The notes under the pieces: generated by a model
What the model saw: the letters and a program-made list of their open reading frames with translations, nothing else
Databases searched by the model: none
Told to the model about the DNA's origin: nothing
Assembly (NCBI RefSeq): GCF_030247195.1
Contig: NC_080671.1
Location: 87,046,370-87,110,369, forward strand
Reading direction: 5' to 3'
DNA from: Topomyia yanbarensis
Taxonomy: Eukaryota > Arthropoda > Insecta > Diptera > Culicidae
DNA length: 64,000 nt
Part shown: piece after piece, positions 23,690 through 35,870 of the stretch
Numbering within the stretch: position 1 is the stretch's first letter
Layout of the letters: every line of letters begins with the position of its first letter
Made by a program: the position numbers and the translations under genes

Positions 23690-25330
23690 TACTTCGGAGC
23701 GAATTTCAATAGCTTATCGCTTTTAAAACGATTATCCATAGTAAACTTGTCCTTTCGTCTCGAAACATCAAGTTTTTTCCAAATCCCGCCTCGAAATGTT
23801 GGGATTCCGCTTGAAATGTGCAATCAGCACTCTCTCGATTTTTTGTTATTCATGAAGCCAAGAGCCATGTGAGATCTCGTGCTGATGGTTCTGTTCTTTT
23901 CCGCATCAAATCTTCGTATTGCATCTTCGAGTGATATGGTGGATAATATATTAGAGATTACGGATCGCGCTGCTCCTTTGCCGAACCTCACAAACGAATA
24001 TGATAGCTCTCCGGGTATTTTGACGCTTGATTTTAACCCATTCAATTTCTTACAAATATACTAAATCAATTCCGGGGTATTATCTGCCACAGTTCGTTTC
24101 GTTATACTGTATCGCATGCTTCCTTGAAATCTATAAACAGTTGTAAGGCCTCTAGTTGTATTGTCATAATGTACTCAAAGTGTGTAAACAGGGTAATCCG
24201 TCTTTAATCGTCCCTCTCGTAACTCGCCTTGACACTAGAGGTGTGCGCCACGCCGCCGCCGCCGCGCCACGCCGACGATTGCAGGTAAAAATAGATAGCA
24301 CATCGGCGTGACGCCGGCGCGCCGCCGATCTTTACCTACAATCGGCGGCGCGGCGCACACCTCTACTTGACACTCGCCGGATTCAGCTAACGGGTGTAGT
24401 CTACTAAACAGAACACGGGAGAGTATCTTATAGGCGGTATTGCGGATCATTATGCCTCGATAGTTATTATACTCGAGATTGTTGCTCTTTGTTTAGTTAG
24501 GGCATATGAGGGCGAATTCGACGCCATTTTGTCTTTCACCCAGATTGTCTCGTACAGGCCCGACATTTATAGGTTTGGCCGGGATTCCGTTCTTCACATT
24601 GGTCTGAACCATTTATCTGCTCTCGACATAGGCGAATCTATGGGAAGGGTACTAGGGGTCCAGACTCCCTTCTGAAAATTTTCAACTTGCCTTACTTTTT
24701 ACTCAGAACCTTTTCAAACCAAAATTTTCACTGATGTTCATTAAATTAGGTTATTACGGATTACGCATTGTATAATATTCATTTCAAAATCGAAATTCTA
24801 GACCTTCCACTCCTTCGATTGTTTTTTGGATCCGTCTCTGACTCTCGAATAGCTGTTTGTATTTCGTCTAGCGTGGGTGGGTTCACAGCATATCAAATAT
24901 CTCCAATCCGCACTCTATTTGTGCCTGCTGTACTCATTTGGTCAACACTTAGCAGCTCAAAATGCTCAGTCAATACATTTCCGTCCCGGTCGTTAATTAT
25001 GACCAGCGCCACCGGAGTGCTTTCCTTCTCATGGTTTGTAAAGCTTTCGTGTTTCGTTCCTAGTTCATCTAAACTTGGAATGTTGTGCACCTCGTACGTT
25101 TTCAATCCGTATCGTTTCTTGGTCCCCTGGACAAAACATTGCGAAACCTGAAGTCCCGCGTCAAAAAGTTCGGATTCCGCTTGAAATGAACAATCAGCAC
25201 ACTTTTGGTTTTTAACGCGTTGTACTCGGTTTTCGCCCAGCTTCTGAATTGTCATCCATTCTTGAAACCTTTTTAGAGGACCTTTGAGATGGTCGAATGA
25301 TGTATATTCATCAGTTTTTCTAAGACGCTA
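23690..25330 (-). pseudogene. Decayed non-LTR reverse transcriptase
   Basis: Minus-strand fragments in RT order. At 24893-25255 is a linker region containing RYGLKTYEVHNIPSLDEL and DGNVLTEHFELLSV. This is followed, after a frameshift, by VNPPTLDEIQTAIRESETDP near 24795-24870, the usual block just before RT domain 1. The RT block NYRG-MIRNTAYKILSRVLF-RLHPLAESGE lies near 24366-24475. After the MITE, degenerate REGR-KTD and FIDFKEA-D-V blocks lie near 24100-24225, and VKIPGELSYSF lies near 24000-24025. A second copy of the linker segment (ggattccgcttgaaat) sits near 23798, so two fragments or a rearrangement are present. It is inactive through many stops and shifts. The clade is uncertain; it is not the I-like family of copies A-D. 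Confidence 0.65.
24236..24365. mobile_element. GC-rich hAT MITE, 130 bp
   Basis: The ends TAGAGGTGTGCGCC and GGCGCACACCTCTA are flanked by an exact 8-bp duplication, cttgacac (24228-24235, 24366-24373). The interior is a near-palindromic series of cgccgg/ccggcg words, so it would fold tightly. It interrupts the RT remnant. A left-truncated relative is at 52307-52392. Confidence 0.92.
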
Positions 25331-27958
25331 TGCGACAACCCAGAATTTTGCATTTTAGTGAATAAAATCCTTTAACAAACGGTTGGTTGATTTTAGGGTT
25401 GCCACCTCTGGAGTGGCTTTGACCCGGAGACTTTCACTGACCTGAGGGATAGTGGATTGTGAGTGAAACTAGACAGAATTTGAAATTAAAGCGATTGCTC
25501 GACATTGTGCCCAGAGCCCCAGCTATTCTCGCTGTGGTGGATAAATCGAACGAGCATTGCTCTCTTTCACAACTAGCAGGAAAAGAAGAGCAATAACTCG
25601 CGTCCCTAGCAAACAGTTAAGGGTTGCTGCAGGAGTAGCAACAACACCGGAAAAATTCGTTTGATGTTGATCTAGCCAGTTGAATTAGAACAAATCCGCC
25701 ATACCTTGGTGTAGCTGTCGACAAGCACCACTAACAGTGAAGTGATTTGGTAAAATTGGGTCAATAAGCCATTGAATTTTTTTCCGATGCAGCTGACGTT
25801 AAAGATACGTAATCGAACTTTTTTCCACTTTTTTGTACACAAAATAGGAAATAAAAATAATTTTGCAAAATTGGATTATCACGATCACACCTTCCATTGA
25901 ACTACCTTGATCCCTATCCTTTTGCTGGGATAACTGTCAAAAATGCTAACCCATGTGGTTAAACTCACTGTCAAAGAAGATCGATAGTGTCAAACGAGGA
26001 CGTGTTCACATTTTTATAGAAAATCAATTAAGAATAATTCTGAAGTTTTAAAAGATGAACACATATATTGTTATATTTAGAAGGATGACCTCTATGGGTT
26101 CATGAAAGAAAAGTAGAATATTATTCTTTATTTAATGACCCAATTGCAGCAAAAAAATGTTTACACCATTTTGAGCGACGTAATGGGTTGCAAAATTTCA
26201 ATTGTAGTATATAGCGAAATATTATTAAAGTTTTAAAGTGTCGCTATATTTATCGACTCACTCTTTGGGTGGATTGAGTTCATAGGCTATTGCTTTTGAG
26301 ATGGTGCATTGGTTTGTAGTACTTTAATCATTGATGTAATAAATTATAATTTACCTTCTATCACTGGCAATTCCCTGTTACATGAAAGGTTCGAGTTGGG
26401 TTAGATAAAATTCAGCGTATAATTATCTGGACCGCATCCTATAACAAATCCGCTCAGATAAAACATACACCCTTCGGCTAACAACCAAAACACAGAAAGG
26501 GCGCTTTCTTAAAATAAATATTTTCATGGCAATAGCAATTTCCGTATGTACGATGTATTACGGTTTCCTGTAGTGAAACCCCCACCAAACCGGCCGACTT
26601 CCGTTTCAAAAGTAACATTATACATTTCTGCAAGTAACTATTGGTGTCCTTCCATCACCGTTAGAAACATCATAATCCGCAACTGGGTCAACATTCATTT
26701 CGGGTGTTGACCATTGCTCGGAGAAAAACACACATACAATATTGCACCATCAACACCGATGCGCTTTGAGATAACATTTAAAAAGGTTGGTAATCCAATA
26801 CGACTCGCATTTGTTTACGCTCTCCCAGTAGTCAGTAGTCCATCTCGAGCGAACCGACAGACAGTTTTTTTCCCACATAAATGCGGTCCATATGTGCTTT
26901 AGTTGGTTATGCATGCGTGTTTGTTTACATATTCGGATCCACAATCACTGTTTTCCTTTGAAATGTTCCGCTCGAGTTTACTGGTTTTTGGGTAAACTAC
27001 TGCCCGTTGGCTGACATTTGATCCAGTCAATTTACGTATTTGGTAATGAAGTTGTACGGAGGAAGCGCCTGAACTTACGTTCTTTTTCAATATTTACACG
27101 ATCTTTTAATTGAATTGGTGCATCAAATGGTTTGAATCCAACATTTTTGATTGAGTTGCATCGTTTGAGTGATGAAATCGGAGTTATTGTGAGATCTTTG
27201 ATTCTTGTACATTGTAATATGCTTTTTGTTTAACTATATAGTAGTAAATGTAAGGGAACTGTGCCTAAAATGGACACCTTAAGGGGGGCGTCTGCTGTAG
27301 AGGGAAAATATAATCGACTTCTTTTTTATCCGCTTAATTGTTAGTTCTGAACCTCTAGAAAGGTCTCCCGCAATCTCGGTAGCCACGCTGAACTTCTTTT
27401 TCAGTTTTCGAAAAACTGACAGTGATAAAAATACAGTGTAAACAATACACTCAAACTACTTCTAACCAAATGTTCAAGAGAAAATACTCAATGGGTCATT
27501 TTCTATAGTGTTTTTTCCGTGATGCAATTTGATGTGATAATTGGCAAACACGATAACTAAAAAATCAACGAATTGACTTGATATTTTTTTAATAAGATGT
27601 CCAATATGTGTAGCCTGATGAACCACAGAAAACTGAATAAAAAAATTCTGCCTATTGCTTTGAAAAAATGAACGAATTTTACAGTAAAATTGAGATTTTT
27701 CGGTTTTCATGAAGTCTTTTTCCGAAACCCGAACTTTTTCTATTTTTTGTGGTTCATCGACTAACTATAGGTCTAAGCTTTACAAAACTTATTAAATTTC
27801 CCGTATAAGACAATTTTATCGAGAATTATCGTGTCTGCCGCGGCGTTCCTTGACTTGGAAATGGTTAGACGTCTACTCTTGGGACGCTCGTACGTGTGGC
27901 TCTGTGTGACAGAAAATATACGATACTAACATTTCACAAAAGATCCTTTGTTGCCTCG
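25331..27958. other. Unassigned A+T-rich sequence
   Basis: No recognisable gene or well-bounded transposon. Small frames at 26714-26944 and 27474-27710 read on both strands without known domains. The tract ctgtgcctaaaatggacacc near 27259 resembles mobile-element ends, but I found no partner. Confidence 0.4.
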
Positions 27959-30300
27959 CACAGTGGTCGCAATGGTACCAAAACGTGCGTTTAATTAATG
28001 GTGATTAATCCACCTAAAAGTGAGATAGAAAATTTATTTCCACTAACTTTCGAGATAGCGGCATGATGTCAATGACAAAGTTATAGAACTAAACATGTAA
28101 ACTCTCCAAAATGTAATGGTGTTGAGATAAAGCGCGTTGTTTGTGGGAGGCACCCAAAAAATCATTTTTTCATCATAACTTTTTTTCTGAGATTTTTGCG
28201 ATTCTTCAAATGTTCTATGAAGTTGTTGAAATTAAGAAATTACAGATATTTGTCGAACACGTAAACATTTTTTATTCCAAAACTTAAGAGTTATTAAATA
28301 AAGTGGGTTGAAAATACCACCATTTTCAACGCCAATTACTAAAAGATGTGGAAATATGTGGAAGACATTTTGATTCTATGAGTAAGACAATGACAGGTAC
28401 TACAAGAAAAAATACTACTCACAACGGGCATCCACCGGCCTGTACATAAAATATACTTTCCAGCAATGTATGTTTTGCCTTTTGTAACAAAATAGTTACG
28501 ACATTTTAGGCATAACATTTTTAGCAATTGTTTCTATGTGTATTTCTATTCTACGAATATTCTAAAAAAACTTTGGAAATGTCAAAGTACACATATGAAT
28601 CCAAAACTCTCAGCTCTGTAGTCTCCTACATACATTATTCCTAATCTAAAACAACAACAAAAGGATCATCTAAAAATGTGCAAAATTTTTTGACTGTCTT
28701 TACAAGAGTAAAAACCATTACATGTAGTATTTGGGTTACTGCGCCCTAATTCATCTTACCTCCTCTATTCATCCCACCCATTTGAACTCATTAGTTGGAG
28801 AAGTATCTGCTATCTCTATTCAATGCATTGGCCCAAATGGTAGGATGAATAAAGGCACGTTGTACTCGACTTTTCGCATCGTTCAAACGCGAGCATTTTA
28901 CATTTTCCAGGAAAAAGTTTAATTTTACTGCTTCTTATGAACGAAGCAAAGATGATGATACTTATTTAAGCGCAATCCAGTCACTCTAAGTCGAATTATC
29001 AACGAAATAGTGTGACACCCCGACCAATGAGATGGATAAGAGCTCGTCTACCCTATATGCCGTTTTCATGAAATGATTACGTGGAGGGAATTGTCAATAA
29101 TTCTTTTGCAAGCAAGTATTGAATGATTAAATATTTGAAATTAACCCTCAAAAAGGTAAGCGAAAATTGTGACTTCATAAAGCATCGCTTCTAAGACCCA
29201 ATGAAACCAAGAGCCTATTTTTTGTCGTTTTATCAGTGAGAGAATCGAAAGCCTGAAAACGCTCGATCATTCGTATTTTGAATTACAAGTTCATTGAACC
29301 TAGAGAACTGTAACTAGCCGAGCCTCTGAGACTCCTTGCCTTTTTGAGGGTTAAAGATTAAAGGAGAGGAGAAAATATTTTCTAAAGATTTTCTGGAAAG
29401 TCTGATCCTCAATAGTAACGTTGATATCTAATACTCTTTGCAATGGTTCCTACTCATGAAAATACAGTAAACCTTTTTTAACGTCTCTAGTGTTCACTTT
29501 TCAAATCCTGGTAATTTATGAATAACTCGTAAGTTTCAGATAACAGAAATTCAAAGTTCACGATTTATATATGTATTTATTACTCTCAATGATTTTTTAG
29601 AATATTCAACATATAGAAAAAAATCGCTAAAAAAGTTATGCTTAAAAAGTCGTACTTACTTTGTTACAAAATGCAGAACATACATTTCCGGAAAGCATTT
29701 TTTATGTACAGGCCGGTGGATGCCCGTTGTGAGTAGTATTTTTTCTTGTAGTACTTGTCATTGTCTTTCTCATAGAATCAAAATGTCTTCCACATATTTC
29801 CACATCTTTTAGTAATTGGCGTTCAAAATGGCGGTATTTTCAACCCAATTTATTTAATAACTCTTAAGTTTTGAAATAAAAAAATTTGACGTCTTCCATA
29901 AATATCTATAATTTATTAATTTCAACAACTTCACAGAACATTTGAAGAATTGCAAAAATCTCAGAAAAAAATTATAATAAAAAAATAATTTTTAGAGTGC
30001 TTCCCACAATCAACGCGCTTTATCTCAACACCATTACATTTTGGAGAGTTTACATGTTCAACAAGTTTTCTCGCAGTAGAATTTTCTATAACTTTGTCAT
30101 TGACATTATGCCTCTATATCGAAAGTTAGTGGAAATAAATTTTCTATCTCACTTTTAGGTGGATTGATCACAATTCAGGATACATCAAAAGAAGGTGGCT
30201 TCCATTATGAAAAAGTGTTCCTAACACACCAAAACGCTAAAATGAACTCCTAGAGCACCATTAATTAAACGCACGTGTTGGTACCATTGCGACCACTGTG
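27959..30300. mobile_element. Foldback Transib-like element with RSS-like ends
   Basis: The 2342-bp element is flanked by an exact 5-bp duplication, cctcg (27954-27958, 30301-30305). The termini begin CACAGTGGTCGCAATGGTAC on both strands. CACAGTG equals the V(D)J recombination-signal heptamer, and CAC-N-RTG ends with 5-bp GC-rich TSDs define Transib, the RAG1-related superfamily. An A-rich accaaaacg lies 11 nt inside, a weak nonamer match. The arms are inverted repeats of about 0.64 kb (27959-28600 against about 29560-30300), with a 75-bp extra segment in the right arm. The spacer holds another MITE and no transposase. It is non-autonomous. Confidence 0.8.
28733..29046. mobile_element. MITE nested in the Transib-like spacer
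   Basis: The left end gggttactgcgccctaattc and the right end (mirror: agggtagacgagctcttatc) are related to the TAGGGTGACGAGCCCATTTT family at 48934-49256. The interior (gttcaa-cg-gagcattt, cttatgaacgaagcaaagatg) matches 49080-49160. It is non-coding. Boundaries are approximate. Confidence 0.5.
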
Positions 30301-30305
30301 CCTCG

Positions 30306-30821
30306 CCTTAAAAAAACTTTCGTTTTGAGCACTTTACGCCAGACGCTCCTCTTAAGGTTAAATAAAAAATTCGAATCATCCATTGCTGCATTGCTCGCAA
30401 ATTGTGATTTGAGATCATATTTCATAAAGTTACGAACTTATAATAATAAAATATCAAACAGAAAGATGTTCAAAATGTTTGTGAAAAAGAGGCACAAAAT
30501 CGTCATTTTCATTTCAAAACAGGGATGGTTAAAGCGGATACCTAGCATAGGTAAGATGGGAATGCGCATTGGTAAAGATGAACATGGGACAAGGGTAGAG
30601 TCAGATGCTCTTCGACCGATAACTTGTGGTTTTCTGTCGGTACATCTCAATGTTGCGTGAAATAAAATTAGCCCAAGGGTATGCAATTTAGCGACATTTT
30701 GTTTTGTATTCGCGTAAGAAATATGTTCATCTTTCCATACTCTACTGTGTCCGTCATACCCAAGATCATACCAAATTTTAAAAAATGTTCCTAAATTATG
30801 AACGACTCATTAAAATTTTAA
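30306..30821. other. Unassigned sequence
   Basis: An open frame of about 120 codons (30298-30660, plus strand) begins inside the Transib-like end and shows no domain, so I treat it as chance. No repeat ends seen. Confidence 0.4.
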
Positions 30822-31326
30822 ATGGAATTTGATTCTGTCTGGCCCCGACGCTTTATTGTTACATGATAAGAGAGCAAGTGGGAACACCACCATCGAAAAA
30901 GTTGTTTCGCTCGCGTTATCGTGAGGTGACGCGGCGCGGTAGATCTTCTGTTCTGGGGCGGAATCCGGACAAATCGTATTTGCGAAATCGACATTTGAAT
31001 ATTCCACACTTTCGTTAGTGCTCATCGATGTTTCTCTTGTTAATCTGCCAATGAACTAGCGCCAGTAACTACGTTGCTTGGCTTTCATCAAACTCTTCAT
31101 TTAGGTTTCTAACCTTGCGTACTGTCGATAGCTAGCGGGTAATTTGTCGTCCCTGAAGGCCTTGTACACGGCGGCGTTATCCGTGTACACGTCTGTGCAC
31201 TCTTTGTCCCACCATGGGTTGGGAGACTGTCCGCGTCTGGTACCCGTTTAGTCTGAACTTGAATCGCGGTGTCGTGAATCCAGCCAGCCAGGAACCCATA
31301 CTCTTCCTCAGGAGGGAGCTCTTGTA
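30822..31326 (-). pseudogene. I-like LINE fragment, copy C (ORF2, pre-RT)
   Basis: Aligns at nucleotide level to copy A from about 43215 to 43770, i.e. the ORF2 stretch between endonuclease and RT. Shared landmarks include gaatttgattctgtctggcc, ctcgcgttatcgtgagg-gac and actcttcctc-ggagg. It has several small deletions (near 31010-31020 and 31230) and frameshifts. Both ends are abrupt with no TSD, so it is a decayed internal fragment. Confidence 0.8.
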
Positions 31327-32600
31327 CTCGGAAACTATTTTAATTAAGCTAAATTTGGATCAATTACGTCTACGGAGGAATTTGTGAAATTTAAAAGAAC
31401 TTTCTTATAGTTTTGTGATTTTAGGCATTAATCTCCCTAAAACTGGGACATATTTATCAACTTTCTTGCAGGCACAATATGTCTTCAGCAACGTTGTATA
31501 GCAAGCTTCCGCCAACAATTTTACTGACGACACAAAATCTTCATCTTTAATATATTCAACATTATTGGTTGTTTGTTTGTGGATGACACCTTAAAAGTCA
31601 ATTCATTATTATGTATATTTTTAAATATCATCCTGACAAGTTGGGTATATTCCGTAAAAAGGTTTGAATTATCAAAATGGACAACTTTCAATACATTGAC
31701 ATTGGCTGATCTCGTTTATTTTCTAAGAAATTAGGGATTCTTAAAAAAAATAGCAAGGCCTGTCATTCTCTGAAATGACTTTAGTGATCCTCCTAAAAAT
31801 GAGATTTTTTAATTAATTATTGGTAGTGGAAATGTAAAAGCGTAGAGATTGATTTCGGGAATATTTTTGTTAGACACTCTTAGTATCTTCTTTAAATGCT
31901 TTAGAAGTTATTGCTCGTTATGTTTGAAAGAGTCCCAAAAATATTTTTTGGGAATTTTTTTAATTATCATTCCTACGAGTTTGAAGTTATTCCAATCGTC
32001 AAAATACACAGTTTTTAACGCATTTTCCCAATCTCGAAGATATTGAACATTTTTGGAAAACAATATTTTTTCAATATTTTTAGACCTCTACTGAAGACAA
32101 TGAGATACAAGTGAAATCCATTGCATTTTATAGGGTTGATGCAGCACTTCAAAGTGCAATTAGCAGCGGCTTCCCATTTTTGTTCGTTCAAAAGTTATTA
32201 CATTTCAGTCTTTTGCTAATTTTATCAAAAATCACCTAATTACTTCTAAGTCGCAAGATATATGATCTTTTTTGGTAAGATACGTATATTGACAAAACGA
32301 ATAACCTACTGGAACATTCTAAAGTTCTATTTAGAATATTAAGAAGTTATATTAAAAAAAGTTTGCAAGGGGTCATTCACAAATAACGTTACAGATTTTT
32401 GGTCTTCAGTGAAGATGTTCGTAGCATCAAGTTCTTTACCATTTCGAAATACTTTTTTTTTATTTTGAAAGAAATTGCAACAAATATCTCATTTCAAGGG
32501 GAATTAATTACCGCAACTATATCTAGTAAATGGCAAAATATTTCAGTAAATTAAAAATCAAATAACAAGCAAACAGCGTGGCTTCTATAGAAGCCGCTCA
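31327..32600. other. Unassigned, internally repetitive sequence
   Basis: Weak internal duplication: a block containing tatcatcctgacaagttggg then tcaaaatggacaac (near 31625-31690) resembles one containing tatcattcctacgagtttga then tcaaaatacacag (near 31965-32010). It is probably decayed repeat DNA. No ORF. Confidence 0.35.
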
Positions 32601-32609
32601 ACAATGCGG

Positions 32610-33550
32610 AAACCCTCCACACAGACTTTAGTAAAGCATTCGACCGTATTGATATATCTTTATCACTCTTCAATCAGCAAAAATTTGGCTTAGAAAATAA
32701 GCTATTCAAATGGTTCGAATCATATTTAACGAAACGCGAAAAGTCCGCCTCTGGACCAATTCGTGTCACCTCTGGCGTACCTCAGGGTTCCCACTTATGT
32801 CCTCTTCTTATTATTTTGTTCGTAAATGGCATTACCTTTATACTCAAACATCTAAAATTGCTTATAAATCCAGACAACATGAAACTTTTTATGGAAATAA
32901 GAAAAGCAAAAGACACTGACGTATTACAAAACGAAATCAATCTATTCTACACATTTTTGCTATAAAAAGTCTACTCCAACATAACGTAAAGGAATGTAAC
33001 TTAAAAATCTTCAGCAGAAAAACTTGAAATATTCCCATAGACATACACTTAGAAAACCAATTTGTAGAAAAATGCAAAATCGTACGAGATCTAGACGCAA
33101 TCTTAGATTCCAAGCTCACATTTGTGTGAACATTACAATACACTAGTATGCTGGGCTTTATTAAACGCATCAGCTATAATTTTGAAGACCCTTAAATAAT
33201 AAAATTATTATACAATTCATATATCAGAGCAATTATGGAATATCGCAGCATAGTATGGAACCCATATACTGTCCTGTACGAAGAACGCATCGAATCAGTC
33301 CAAAAACAATTTCTTTTCTACGCATTTCAAAAACTAAACTGAACGACATTCCCTCTTCCATCATATAAAGCACGTTGCATGCTCCTCAATATACAAACAC
33401 TAAAAGAACGCCGCAAATTTACCATGCTTTGCTTTATCAACGACATTATTTCTCAACGTGTACAATCTGCATCATTACTTTCGTAAATAAAATTTTATGT
33501 ACCTGGTCGTCAACTAAGAACTCACTGATGCGTCATTATAATTAAAATTG
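32610..33550 (+). pseudogene. Jockey/CR1-type reverse transcriptase remnant
   Basis: Plus-strand reading gives the RT blocks TDFSKAFDRIDISL (D-containing motif A), WFESYLTKREKS, and VTSGVPQGSHLCPLL (motif B) near 32630-32815. The catalytic YADD region is degraded (LLINPDNMKLFME). FVEKCKIVRDLDAILDSKL follows near 33060-33115, then the typical C-terminal FIKRISYNFEDP, NSYIRAIMEYRSIVWNP, and ERIESVQKQFLFYA to about 33540. Stops and frameshifts break it throughout. The motif style is that of Jockey/CR1-group LINEs; the exact clade is not determinable here. It is on the opposite strand to the I-like copies. Confidence 0.75.
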
Positions 33551-33609
33551 TGAAATAATTGACCTTTTCACGTCTAGAAAAAAAATTTAGTTTTTAACTT
33601 AATCATAAA

Positions 33610-33685
33610 AATAATGTATAGTATATAAGCGGGCCCGTAGCGGGCAGTTGGCCAGGTTGGGCCCCGCCAAGGGCGCAAACCATAG
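33610..33685. repeat. GC-rich repeat end (gggcccgtagcgggc)
   Basis: A short GC-rich tract, gggcccgtagcgggcagttg then gccaggttgggccccgccaa, interrupts A+T-rich DNA just where the copy D ORF1 similarity stops. It resembles the ends of '-ccgtagc-' repeats seen elsewhere in the window (46290, 48725, 61510). It is probably a transposon end; no partner found. Confidence 0.35.
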
Positions 33686-34141
33686 GGATCGTTGAAATCT
33701 GCATCTACTTTGTAAAATAAGTGGGATAAGTCATAAAATAAGTCAGCATAAATGCAATTTCGAGGTCCCACCTGAATTTTTTTTTTCAATTGTCTTACTG
33801 AACAAGAAAGCCAATGGAAACAACAAAGGTGTCGCAAAACTGGTACTCGTGGTGTTGATGGAAGCGATAGTAACTCCTTGTTTGATCTCAAATTTCTAAG
33901 ACCAGAGGTTGTTTGCTTCGGCTGTGTGTCAGCGTTATTTCGAAGTGTTTTATTTGATGGCCTCTCAATAGAAAAATTCTAGCTTTAACAAGATATCTCA
34001 GCAGCCTGTAGTTTTTCGGAGCAATTACAGATGTCCTCACAAGGGGATCGTCAGAGCCGCACTCTTCCTGAATCAAGAGAGCATAACGATTTGTCGAGTG
34101 GGGTAGGACATTTTAGTATTTCTGCAAAATAGTGTTTATAG

Positions 34142-34906
34142 TAGGGGAGACCAGGGCTAGTTGGGAGTATTTTCAGTTTTCATTTTTTACCACTTTGATT
34201 TAGGTAGATCTTGTAAAAAACACGTTGTATTAAAGGGTACACTGTTAGAAACATCCCTGAATTTTAGCAAAGAGTTTGCTAACTTGTTTTTGTTTTTATA
34301 GACAAAAATATAGTATTCGAAAAACTTGCAAACTTACCCCGGCCCCGGGGTAAGTTGGCGGTATGTATGTGTACGACCGAAAATAAGCAGTCAAATGGAG
34401 GCTCAATTACTTCAGGGGTTCTTATAGAACGTGCTGAATGTCTTTTCAATAAAACTGTATATTAACCTTAATTTGCCATTATATTTCAGTCTCAATACCC
34501 CAGAATTTTGAGTTCGGCGCGAACTCCACATTCAAAACCAAATTTTCTAAATTCTTTAGGCCGAAGATAGCCAGATGCCCGAAGTAAATGTCCGCTGCAT
34601 TGACGAGATACACAAGGAAAAGATTTTCTTACTTTTGAGTGAGTTCCAGTTCTTTTTGGAATAGATTAAAAATCGTCATAAATAACACAAAACGTTCAAA
34701 TTTAAGAAAATTTAGTTAGTATACTCGAAAACACATTATCTACCACAACTTCAAAAAACTAAACAAAATATTTTGCAACAAAAATACATCGGATAATGTG
34801 TTTTATATTACTTGAGGTATACAACTGGAAGCAGCACAATATGTCTAATAGAAACAGAGAAAAGGGGATTCCGCTAACTTATCCCAACTGGTCCCAGGCT
34901 CCCCTA
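34142..34906. mobile_element. TIR element with taggggagnc ends, 0.77 kb
   Basis: The left end taggggagaccagggctagt and the right end (mirror: taggggagcctgggaccagt) are inverted repeats bounded by TA, inserted within the copy D ORF1 remnant. The interior is non-coding, with a ccccggccccgggg palindrome near 34338-34351. A diverged colinear fragment is at 2146-2659. Confidence 0.7.
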
Positions 34907-35502
34907 TCCTTTAAAAGATCGCTTCAGAATCTCTAAGCGCTGTTTGTGCGTGGGGCATTGCAACATATCATGTGAACTCTTCCCACAATACGCACACGTT
35001 TCAGCATACCCAATGCAAAAGTCATTCTAATTATTTTCTGTGCCCTTGACACATCGGAAGCTTATTGCCCACTCGTTTATGTTTAACGCAATGCACGATG
35101 CGTGGTACACATAGCGAAACAGGCGCAGGCAAACTTTGTCCAACAAGACGTAGCACTTAGCAGTTCCATCAAAAGTCACCCAATTGAAGGGACATTTAAT
35201 TGGGTTCCGTCCTGTGCGATTGCCATTTAAAATCTTCGCTCACGGGGATAAAGGTGCGAAATCGAATGGGTGAACACACCGTCGATGTCAACTTTGTGAC
35301 CGGGTATATAGACGCGGTAGCCCATCGCAAAAGGCTTACCGTCTGTAACATCATTTGCTTGCTTAAGATAGAATTTCATAATGTTTAGATTATCCGGGAG
35401 AACTTTCGAGATATCTGTCATGGCTGTATATTTCTGCGTCGGTCCTTTCGAAATATTTAGAATACTTAGCAGTTTATTTTTTATCTGAAAGAAGATCAGA
35501 TA

Positions 35503-35757
35503 TGGGCGGTGTTAAGTCAGACCGGACTAAGTGACATTGTAATGATTTCGAGAGAAACGAGTTTAAAGTTCAAAATTGAATTTAAAATTTGAATCTTTAC
35601 ATTATAATTAGAAATTTTGCTATTATTCTTGCTTATTGTAACAAATTACAAATCAGCTAAAAGTCGAATGTAACTGAAGAAATTCTTTATCCAGCGCTAT
35701 GATTATCTCATTTTTTAAGATTTTGTGACTAAGTCCGGTCTGACTTAACACCGACCA
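35503..35757. mobile_element. TA-flanked MITE, 255 bp
   Basis: Terminal repeats of about 30 bp start TGGKCGGTGTTAAGTCAGAC. TA lies on each side (35501-35502, 35758-35759). Deleting the element and one TA joins two halves of the copy D ORF1 frame (…LKPYSLNSVG | Y-LIFF…), which confirms the boundaries. A TA duplication points to Tc1/mariner-type mobilisation. Confidence 0.85.
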
Positions 35758-35870
35758 TATAGTCCGACCGAGTTTAATGAGTATGGTTTTAAACGGGAAT
35801 CTTGTTGGACATCCATCCATCCCATGCTGGGTTTTACCAGACAAGTTAATTTGTGTACGGCGAGTTCGGC

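Larger units (their letters stand above)
33686..35870 (-). pseudogene. Divergent I-like LINE ORF1 remnant, copy D
   Basis: Minus-strand frames match copy A ORF1 in order. An N-terminal MGWMDVQQDSRLKPYSLNSV runs into LIFFQIKNKLLSILNISKG. Then come MTDISKVLPDNLNIM and KQANDV--GKPFAMGYRVYIP (copy A: EISKVRSDKIRVLL, KQANDIACCEHF), the zinc knuckle CAYCGKSSHDMLQC, and a tail with AEILKCPTPLDKS, GLRNLRSNKELLSLPSTPRV and FYKVDADFNDP (copy A: EFPALPGTSKIP, WIIKTFNITDP). It is interrupted by TIR elements at 34142-34906 and 35503-35757, plus stops. It is much more diverged from A than B or C, so it is an older or different subfamily. No ORF2 follows. Confidence 0.75.

Noticed and set aside
24893..25255. 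120-residue host protein
   Set aside because: Just downstream, in a shifted frame, is NPPTLDEIQTAIRES, the block preceding LINE RT domains, so it is the linker of a decayed LINE.
30298..30660. 120-codon basic plus-strand frame
   Set aside because: It starts inside the Transib-like terminus and crosses the TSD; no domain; the composition is that of A+T-rich noise.
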